This document shows positions 5,175-11,838 of a stretch of DNA of 11,838 nucleotides, piece by piece. The stretch comes from UBA7374 sp965660635 (GTDB lineage Bacteria; Verrucomicrobiota; Verrucomicrobiia; Opitutales; Coraliomargaritaceae): NCBI GenBank assembly GCA_965660635.1, contig CBFIAS010000048.1, forward strand, positions 1-11,838, in the 5' to 3' direction. How positions within the stretch are numbered: position 1 is the stretch's first letter; each line of letters opens with the position of its first letter. The notes below the pieces were generated by a model. That model was not told the origin of the DNA and did no database searches. It saw only the letters and a list, made by a program, of their open reading frames with translations. A program made the translations under genes and the position numbers.

Positions 5175-7904
5175 TTGAATCACTGCATAAAAATTCCCGC
5201 ATACGGCCTCTTGCTCGCAATCCCCTTCTGCGGCAACGCCCAGATCAGAAGCATCCCCGGCATCGTGCAGGCCGAGCATTTCGATTTGGGCGGCGAAGGC
5301 GTGGGCTACCACGATGCAGACACGGGCAATCTGGGCGGCGACTACCGGACTGCGGAGGATGTCGATATACAGCGGGTCGAAGGCTCGCAGGACAACTACA
5401 ACATCGCCTGGATTGACGCGGGCGAATGGCTGCGCTACACCGTGCAGGTCGAGAATGCCGGTTACTACCGGATGCGCTGCCGCGTGGCCGCTGAGGGCAA
5501 CTCGTCCCACGCTGCTCGCCTGTCCTCCAACGGAAAAACTGTCGATGTCTTCCCCTTTGAGGGAACCGGTGGCTGGCAGGTCTGGCAAAACGTGATTTCC
5601 AGCCGCTGGTTCCTCCTCGAAGCCGGCCCCCAGGTCTTCCAACTGGATTTCATGACCACCGCCTTCAACCTCGACGAGTTCGAGCTGATCGCGGTGGACG
5701 ATCCTGTTCCGCCCTACATGGATGCCTCGCTCGACCTGGACGCCCGCGTGGAGGATCTGATAGGCCGCATGAGCCTGGACGAGAAAATGGGGCAGATGTG
5801 CCAGCGTAGCGTCTCCGGTTTCCAACCTTTGTCCGATCTCTCGACCTACCACATCGGCTCCCTCCTCAGCGGCGGCGGAGAAGCCCCGGCAAACAACACG
5901 CCGAGAGGCTGGGCCGATTTCACTGATATTTTTCAATCCTACGCTCTCAGCACGCCCCTGCAGATTCCCATTCTCTACGGGATCGATGCCGTGCACGGCC
6001 ACAACAACGTGATCGGCGCCACTATATTCCCCCACAATATCGGCCTCGGGGCCACCCGCAATCCGGCCCTCGTCCGGGAGATCGCGCGAATCACCGCCCG
6101 CGAGGTCGCCGCCACCGGCATTCACTGGAGCTTCGCGCCTTGCGTCGCCGTCGCACGCAACGAGTCCTGGGGGCGCACCTACGAAAGCTTCAGCGAAGAG
6201 CCCGGCCTCGTCTCCAGCCTTGGCGTGGCTGCAATCGAGGGCCTGCAGGGAGACGACCTCACGGCGGATGCCAGCGTCCTCGCCTGCGCCAAGCACTTCG
6301 TCGCCGATGGAGGCACCGAGGGAGGCATCGACCAGGGGAACTCCATAATGGACGAGGCTACCCTGCGCGCCATCCATCTCCCGCCCTACACCGCCGCTGT
6401 TGATGCCGGAGTCCAGACCGTGATGGCCTCCTTCTCCAGTTGGAACGGCCAGAAAGTACATGGGCACAAGGACCTCCTGACCGGCCTCCTCAAGGAAGAA
6501 CTCGGCTTTGACGGCTTCGTGGTTTCCGACTGGAAGGCCATCGACCAAATCGACAGCAATTACCGGCAGGCCATAATCAAATCGGTCAACGCAGGGATCG
6601 ACATGGTCATGCTTCCCCTCAACTACAAGGACTTCCTCAACAAACTCCGTGCCTCCATCGAGGCGGAAGACATCTCCATGGAGCGGATAGATGACGCCGT
6701 GCGCCGTATCCTCGCGGTGAAGATGCGAGCCGGACTTTTTGAGAAGCCCTACGCTCCAAGGCATCTCCTGCCTCAGGTCGGCAGCCCGGCACACCGCGCC
6801 GTCGCCCGCAGGGCCGTCGCCGAGTCCCTCGTTGTACTGAAGGACCCGCGCAAGCTGCTGCCCCTGTCCAAGCGCCTCGGCCGCATCCATCTGGCTGGAG
6901 AATCCATTTATGGCTTAAAGAACCAGTGCGGCGGCTGGACGATCTCATGGCAGGGCAACGGAGAGAAAACCATCGGCACAACGATCAGCCAGGCCATCGT
7001 TGACTCCGTTTCCGGGCAGACCAGGGTGACCTACTCCCCCGACGGCAGGGGAGCGGCGGGGGCCGACGTCGCCATCGTCGCGGTCGGGGAAACCCCGTAT
7101 GCCGAGGGTGCCGGTGACAACACCGAACTCGTCCTGACCGATGCCGACCTGGAGGCGATTGAAACCGTCCAGCAGGCCGGCATCCCCACCATTGTCATAC
7201 TCCTTTCCGGCAGGCCCCTCTACATCGAATCGCATCTGGACGACTGGGACGCCCTCATCGCCGCATGGCTTCCCGGCACCGAGGGTCAAGGTGTGGCCGA
7301 TGTTCTCTTTGGCGACCGGTTTCCCACCGGCATCCTCTGCCATACCTGGCCGAAAGACTCCGGAGTGCCGGTCAACCAGGGCGACGCGGGGTACGACCCG
7401 CTCTTTGCCTACGGCTTTAGCGTGCACGTGGAGGGCGACTGGGACAACGACGGCATGGCCGACCGCTGGGAAGCCCTCAACCGCCTCGACCCCCTCGATG
7501 ACGGCACGGCCAACCCGCTTCTCGGCCCCGGAGCCGACATCGACTCTGACGGCGCCAGCAACCGCTTCGAGTTCCAGAGCGGCACCGACCCACGATCTGC
7601 CGCGTCCGTCTTCAAGATCAAGGACGCCCGGATGCTCCGCCCCGCCGAGGGCAGCCCGGCCTTCCATCTAACCGTCTCCACCGTGCCCGGATTCCTCTAT
7701 GAAATCCAGTACGCCGATGAACTGATAAACAGCTCAGCCGGCTGGTCGATCTTCGCCGACAACACAAATGGCACCGGCAGTTGGCTGGAAACCGCCCAAA
7801 CGGAAAGCGCCCATACCTTCATCGATGACTTCGGCCCAAGAACCAGCGGCGGCGCACCGGTCTCCGGCAAGCGCTTTTACCGCATGGCCGTGGACAAGCC
7901 CTAG
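5175..7904 (+). CDS. Secreted glycoside hydrolase family 3 beta-glucosidase/exo-beta-glucanase with CBM6-like and TSP3 modules
   Basis: The chosen TTG start (5175) gives 909 residues and a signal peptide (NHCIKIPAYGLLLAIPFCGNA). The frame stays open upstream to a GTG at 5007, but that extension does not look coding and would bury the signal peptide. Residues 28-176 resemble CBM6 (IVQAEHFD, GVGYHDADTGNLGGDYR, AGEWLRYTV). Residues 184-514 are the GH3 barrel: YGIDAVHG, ACAKHFVADGG with substrate-binding Lys-His at 373-374, and GFVVSDW with the nucleophile Asp452. Residues 551-749 are the second GH3 domain, with VGETPYAEGAGDN and LPGTEGQG; this arrangement matches plant and bacterial exo-beta-glucanases. 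Residues 755-806 carry TSP3-like motifs (DWDNDGMADRWE, DIDSDGASNRFEF). The last 95 residues form a beta-rich tail ending SGKRFYRM. It would release glucose from beta-glucan oligomers made by the divergent GH17 enzyme. Linkage preference is not readable from sequence. Confidence 0.92.
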   Translation: MNHCIKIPAYGLLLAIPFCGNAQIRSIPGIVQAEHFDLGGEGVGYHDADTGNLGGDYRTAEDVDIQRVEGSQDNYNIAWIDAGEWLRYTVQVENAGYYRMRCRVAAEGNSSHAARLSSNGKTVDVFPFEGTGGWQVWQNVISSRWFLLEAGPQVFQLDFMTTAFNLDEFELIAVDDPVPPYMDASLDLDARVEDLIGRMSLDEKMGQMCQRSVSGFQPLSDLSTYHIGSLLSGGGEAPANNTPRGWADFTDIFQSYALSTPLQIPILYGIDAVHGHNNVIGATIFPHNIGLGATRNPALVREIARITAREVAATGIHWSFAPCVAVARNESWGRTYESFSEEPGLVSSLGVAAIEGLQGDDLTADASVLACAKHFVADGGTEGGIDQGNSIMDEATLRAIHLPPYTAAVDAGVQTVMASFSSWNGQKVHGHKDLLTGLLKEELGFDGFVVSDWKAIDQIDSNYRQAIIKSVNAGIDMVMLPLNYKDFLNKLRASIEAEDISMERIDDAVRRILAVKMRAGLFEKPYAPRHLLPQVGSPAHRAVARRAVAESLVVLKDPRKLLPLSKRLGRIHLAGESIYGLKNQCGGWTISWQGNGEKTIGTTISQAIVDSVSGQTRVTYSPDGRGAAGADVAIVAVGETPYAEGAGDNTELVLTDADLEAIETVQQAGIPTIVILLSGRPLYIESHLDDWDALIAAWLPGTEGQGVADVLFGDRFPTGILCHTWPKDSGVPVNQGDAGYDPLFAYGFSVHVEGDWDNDGMADRWEALNRLDPLDDGTANPLLGPGADIDSDGASNRFEFQSGTDPRSAASVFKIKDARMLRPAEGSPAFHLTVSTVPGFLYEIQYADELINSSAGWSIFADNTNGTGSWLETAQTESAHTFIDDFGPRTSGGAPVSGKRFYRMAVDKP

Positions 7905-7920
7905 GCCGTTTATTGCATGA

Positions 7921-7962
7921 GATTCAGAAGTGACTCTGGCTAGGCGCGAGCCGTGTTCTGCG
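7921..7962 (+). repeat. Dispersed 42-nt repeat, copy B (downstream of the GH3 gene)
   Basis: This starts 16 nt after the GH3 stop and matches the reverse complement of 3921-3962 at 33 of 42 positions. Here the repeat continues into a long palindrome; at copy A it runs into the REP-like repeat instead. Confidence 0.6.
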
Positions 7963-8019
7963 AAGGAGCGCACTGACGTGCGTAACTGAGCGGATTTCGC
8001 GCTCGGAATAACGCCAGAG
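7934..8019. repeat. Long nested imperfect palindrome between convergent genes
   Basis: Four nested arms pair around one centre: CTCTGGC 7934-7940 with GCCAGAG 8013-8019, CGAGC 7947-7951 with GCTCG 8001-8005, GCGAA 7960-7964 with TTCGC 7996-8000, and CGCAC 7969-7973 with GTGCG 7978-7982 around a TGAC loop. Unpaired bases are unequal on the two sides. It could form a transcript 3' structure shared by the convergent GH3 and oxidoreductase genes, or be a mobile palindromic repeat. There is no T-tract, and no GTTRRRY core of an integron attC site. Confidence 0.55.
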
Positions 8020-8035
8020 CCGCTTGTGAACTCAA

Positions 8036-8130
8036 AGTTTGTTGGTGTCACTTTACTTGCATTGCGGATTTTGCACAAAAATCCTCAAGTCACTCACATA
8101 GATCAACGAATAAACCGACACCAATAAACT
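8036..8130. repeat. 95-bp structured element with 14-bp inverted ends
   Basis: AGTTTGTTGGTGTC (8036-8049) is the inverse of GACACCAATAAACT (8117-8130) with one mismatch. Inside, ACTTG (8055-8059) pairs with CAAGT (8086-8090), enclosing GGATTTT (8066-8072) against AAAAATCC (8077-8084). No direct target duplication flanks it. It could be a MITE-like insertion, a bidirectional 3' structure, or chance. It ends 15 nt from the stop of the neighbouring oxidoreductase gene. Confidence 0.4.
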
Positions 8131-8145
8131 GGCGCAATATGCGGG

Positions 8146-9624
<1,479 letters not shown>

Positions 9625-9630
9625 AATTGT

Positions 9631-9636
9631 TCCTTT
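9631..9636 (-). promoter_or_regulatory. Ribosome binding site of the oxidoreductase gene
   Basis: AAAGGA on the minus strand ends 6 nt before the ATG at 9624, supporting that start. The other genes in the window lack an equally clear site. Confidence 0.65.
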
Positions 9637-9712
9637 AAATGCTGTTTATTGATTGAGTTCGCGAATCCTCGTTTTTCAACCTGCAATAGCCGAAAGTTTC
9701 CAGGGCATCCCG

Positions 9713-10351
9713 TTAAAAGCCATTCACACTGTCCGGCGCCCGCTCCAGGTCGTCCGCACTCTCCATCTCTGCCAGCCCGGCATCGAAGCCCGTTTCAAAG
9801 ACCATCAAGGTGTCACGCCCCTGCATCTTGCCCCGCACCAGGGAGTCATCCAGCTCCATGTCGTAGCCGAAGGCCGAGGGAAGCGCCTTTTCGTCATCCG
9901 GGGCCGGCTTCACCTTCTTCCAGTAGGAGCCCTGCGCCAGGGCCGCCAGCAACAGGTTCAACTCCGGATCCGTCATCGCCTGACTCCGGCGGTACACCTC
10001 CAGCACCGATTTCCCGCGCACATAGAGCACATGGATGTCCCAGCCCGGGAGCATCCGTTTTTCCTCCATGCTGGAAGATTTTGGCTTACGCCCGTCCGGA
10101 GTCTTGTAGTAGATCCGCAATTCCGCCGAATCCGGCATGAAGTCCATGAACTTCACGTACGGCATGCCGCGGCGGCGGCTTGCCTCGATCTGGTCGTCCC
10201 GGTACACAATCCCGCCAGCCGAAAACAAGCGGCGCTCGATCGTCTCCCGGCTCTCCCCGATGCGGGCCTCGGCCGCCGCGGGCACTGAAAAAAGCAGGCA
10301 GAGCAAAGCAGTGGAAAAGGCAGACAGGGGGAGTCCGGGTAATTTCATCAT
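9713..10351 (-). CDS. Small secreted protein of unknown function
   Basis: I do not recognise this protein. From the ATG at 10351 it has 212 residues; an equally good start lies one codon later. A clear signal peptide covers about residues 1-27: MMKLPGLPLS, then a hydrophobic run ending SVPAAAEA. The mature start, ARIGESRETIERRL, has the shape of the short helical motif seen at the front of many small envelope proteins. The middle alternates charged and hydrophobic residues as beta strands do (LRIYYKT, WDIHVLYVRG, SVLEVYRRS). The C-terminus is acidic (MESADDLERAP). There are no cysteine pairs in the mature part and no catalytic motif. An upstream in-frame ATG at 10420 would overlap the divergent dGTPase gene and hide the signal peptide, so I reject it. 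It is probably periplasmic and may be transcribed with the oxidoreductase downstream. Confidence 0.75.
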   Translation of the reverse strand: MMKLPGLPLSAFSTALLCLLFSVPAAAEARIGESRETIERRLFSAGGIVYRDDQIEASRRRGMPYVKFMDFMPDSAELRIYYKTPDGRKPKSSSMEEKRMLPGWDIHVLYVRGKSVLEVYRRSQAMTDPELNLLLAALAQGSYWKKVKPAPDDEKALPSAFGYDMELDDSLVRGKMQGRDTLMVFETGFDAGLAEMESADDLERAPDSVNGF

Positions 10352-10361
10352 TGAACAAAAG

Positions 10362-10389
10362 TTGGCACGCATCTCTTTATCAATAAATA
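10362..10389 (+). promoter_or_regulatory. Possible promoter of the dGTPase gene
   Basis: TTGGCA (10362-10367) and TAAATA (10384-10389) are 16 nt apart in the 56-bp gap between the divergent small secreted protein and dGTPase genes. The -35 matches five of six consensus bases, the -10 only three. The gap is so short that promoters for both genes would overlap. Confidence 0.35.
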
Positions 10390-10407
10390 AACTGAAGCCA
10401 GACCAGG

Positions 10408-11694
10408 ATGCAAAACTCATTTTACAGCGACTTTGACCTCCAGCGCTTCCCTGGCACGCCCTTGCCCGAAGGCGAATACCGCAGCCCCTTCCAGATCGAG
10501 CGTGACCGCATCATCTTCGCCTACCCCTTCCGCAAGCTCCAGTCCAAGACCCAGGTCTTCCAGTCCGGGGAATACGACTTCTACCGCACCCGGCTCACCC
10601 ACTCCATCGAAGTCGCCAAGATCGGACGCTCCATCTGCCACTTCCTCCAATGCAGCAGCCCCCACCTGAACCACGACTTCCACATCGACCCCGACCTCAC
10701 CGAAGCCGTCTGCCTCGCCCATGACCTCGGCCACCCGCCATTTGGACACATCGGCGAACGAAAGCTCAACCAGCTCATGGCTGCCCGCGGCGGCTTCGAG
10801 GGCAACGCGCAAACCCTGCGCATCCTCACAGAACTCCTCTACGAGCGCCCCGGCCGCACCAAAGGCATCGCCCCGACCCGCGCTCTGCTCGACGGCGTCC
10901 TCAAGTACAAAGCCCTGCAAAAGGAATGGTTCCAGGAGAACGGGGAATACCCGGACAATCATTTCATTTATGACGAGCAATCCGAATGGCGCAGCTCGGT
11001 TATTGGCAACGAGCCGCTACCCGAAAAACTCACTGCAGCAAAAGCACTGAACAAGCTGAAAAGCATTGAATGCCAAATTATGGATTGGGCAGACGACACC
11101 GCATACTCCCTCCACGATATCGTCGATGGCATCCACGCCAGATACGTCACGGTTGGAAGTGTAAACGAATGGGCCCAGGACCAAGAGCTCACGGCAGCAG
11201 AAGTCACGCATATCGATAAACTTTGCGACACCATCCGGTCGACCAGCTACGAACCCTACTTTGGCAGTCGCATCGGGAAATTTGTCCATGGCTGTGAACT
11301 CCGTCCCCGGAAAGGCTTCCTCAGTCAGCAAACCCACAGGCACGCCTTTGACCTTTGCATAGACCCTGAAGTGCAAACCGAAAGCAGCCTCTACAAAAGA
11401 ATCGCCCTCGATCTCATCTTTCGCTCCACCCAGATCCAGCAAATCGAATTCAAAGGCGGACAGCTGCTCGAGAAACTTTTCCACGCCCTCGAGGAGCACA
11501 GCGCGGAGAGCGGCAAAAGCCGGCTGCAAATCCTCCCCGAACCAGTTCGCCAACTAATCGACAGCGAAAATGAAACCCGTCCACGCATGCGGCGCCTCTG
11601 CGATTACATCGCCGGACTGACTGACGGACAGGCCGTGCGCATCTACAAGCGGCTGTTTGATCCAGGGTTTGGATCTATTTCCGAACTCGTGTAA
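10408..11694 (+). CDS. dgt: dGTPase-like deoxynucleoside triphosphate triphosphohydrolase (HD domain)
   Basis: This 428-residue cytosolic protein carries the conserved blocks of the dGTPase family. The N-terminal RSPFQIERDRIIF and FRKLQSKTQVF are followed by RTRLTHSIEVA (His65), the HD motif CLAHDLGHPPFGHIGE (His105, Asp106), FEGNAQTLRIL, and DWADDTAYSLHDIVDG (Asp229/Asp230), which completes the metal site. These enzymes hydrolyse dNTPs to deoxynucleosides and triphosphate, balance dNTP pools, and in some bacteria deplete dNTPs during phage infection. The length fits the dGTPase-like group rather than the longer E. coli Dgt. The ATG at 10408 follows a weak CCAGG and gives the expected N-terminus. 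Codons up to about residue 175 end almost always in C or G, while later codons use many more A/T endings, an odd internal shift. True nucleotide preference cannot be read from sequence. Confidence 0.92.
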   Translation: MQNSFYSDFDLQRFPGTPLPEGEYRSPFQIERDRIIFAYPFRKLQSKTQVFQSGEYDFYRTRLTHSIEVAKIGRSICHFLQCSSPHLNHDFHIDPDLTEAVCLAHDLGHPPFGHIGERKLNQLMAARGGFEGNAQTLRILTELLYERPGRTKGIAPTRALLDGVLKYKALQKEWFQENGEYPDNHFIYDEQSEWRSSVIGNEPLPEKLTAAKALNKLKSIECQIMDWADDTAYSLHDIVDGIHARYVTVGSVNEWAQDQELTAAEVTHIDKLCDTIRSTSYEPYFGSRIGKFVHGCELRPRKGFLSQQTHRHAFDLCIDPEVQTESSLYKRIALDLIFRSTQIQQIEFKGGQLLEKLFHALEEHSAESGKSRLQILPEPVRQLIDSENETRPRMRRLCDYIAGLTDGQAVRIYKRLFDPGFGSISELV

Positions 11695-11838
11695 ATGTTC
11701 CGAAAGAAGGCTCATCGTCGATTTCCGGGATCCGGGCAGATGCATACTCAAGCGCGTTCTGTTTTTTTCCCGCGAAGTACCGCTAAGTCAGGATGACTGG
11801 AGTGGAATAAGGAAGGCAGGAAGGCAGGAATGAATTGT
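11695..11838. other. Non-coding right end with T-tract and short tandem repeat
   Basis: After the dGTPase stop I see no convincing gene. A T7 run (11762-11768) follows only a weak 4-bp hairpin (CCGG-GAT-CCGG) about 30 nt upstream, so it is a poor terminator candidate. GGAAGGCA is repeated in tandem at 11811-11818 and 11819-11826, followed by GGAA. A small ATG frame at 11695, directly after the stop, runs about 33 codons with no family signature. Confidence 0.4.

Noticed and set aside
5058..6890. Minus-strand frame of 610 codons
   Set aside because: It lies antisense over the GH3 gene, whose catalytic motifs are intact. The antisense product has no recognisable motif.
7934..8019. Integron attC site
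   Set aside because: The nested stems with bulges look similar, but no GTTRRRY/RYYYAAC core pair is present and no integrase or cassette array is near.
10408..11694. dGTPase as part of an anti-phage system
   Set aside because: Some dGTPases defend against phage, but there are no partner defence genes or mobile elements around this one; a housekeeping role is the simpler reading.
11695..11793. Short plus-strand frame starting right after the dGTPase stop
   Set aside because: About 33 codons, no ribosome binding site apart from the preceding gene's end, no family signature.

Overview
The window looks like chromosome of a Verrucomicrobiota bacterium, most likely class Opitutae (Puniceicoccales/Coraliomargarita-like). 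This placement is an inference. It rests on GC-rich coding DNA, large secreted proteins with thrombospondin type 3 (TSP3) calcium repeats and PA14/CBM modules, few Shine-Dalgarno sites, and intergenic palindromic repeats. No rRNA or other marker gene confirms it.

Layout. (1) Positions 1-3744, minus strand: one long open frame of 1248 codons running off the left edge. It encodes a secreted modular protein (signal peptide, TSP3 stretches, PA14-like domain, DUF1349/lectin-like sandwich, CBM-like domain). Its start is not an ATG. (2) Positions 3978-4976, minus: a secreted GH17 beta-1,3-glucanase. (3) Positions 5175-7904, plus: a secreted GH3 beta-glucosidase/exo-beta-glucanase with a CBM6-like N-terminus and a TSP3 tail, divergent from the GH17 gene. 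(4) Positions 8146-9624, minus: a cytosolic FAD/NAD(P) oxidoreductase of the phytoene desaturase/carotenoid isomerase/retinol saturase superfamily. (5) Positions 9713-10351, minus: a small secreted protein of unknown function. (6) Positions 10408-11694, plus: a dGTPase-like HD-domain dNTP triphosphohydrolase.

Genes 2 and 3 fit a small exported beta-1,3-glucan (laminarin-type) degradation unit: the GH17 enzyme attacks the polymer and the GH3 enzyme releases glucose. The large protein may bind glycan or sit on the cell surface, but nothing proves its role. A 16-nt motif, TTGCAT-N3-TTT(G/T)CA, occurs upstream of all three secreted genes (3832-3847, 5040-5055, 5100-5115). In front of the two minus-strand genes it lies 7-9 nt from a TTGAC(A/C) -35-like box, which suggests co-regulation.

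The non-coding gaps are all under 250 bp. Two of them hold repeats: a 42-nt dispersed repeat after the GH17 and GH3 stop codons (33/42 identical), a REP-like inverted repeat, a long nested palindrome, and a 95-bp structured element with 14-bp inverted ends. I saw no tRNA, rRNA, CRISPR array, transposase or phage gene. No clearly new multi-gene system is evident. The most notable items are the shared regulatory motif, the missing ATG starts of two secreted genes, and the dispersed intergenic elements.
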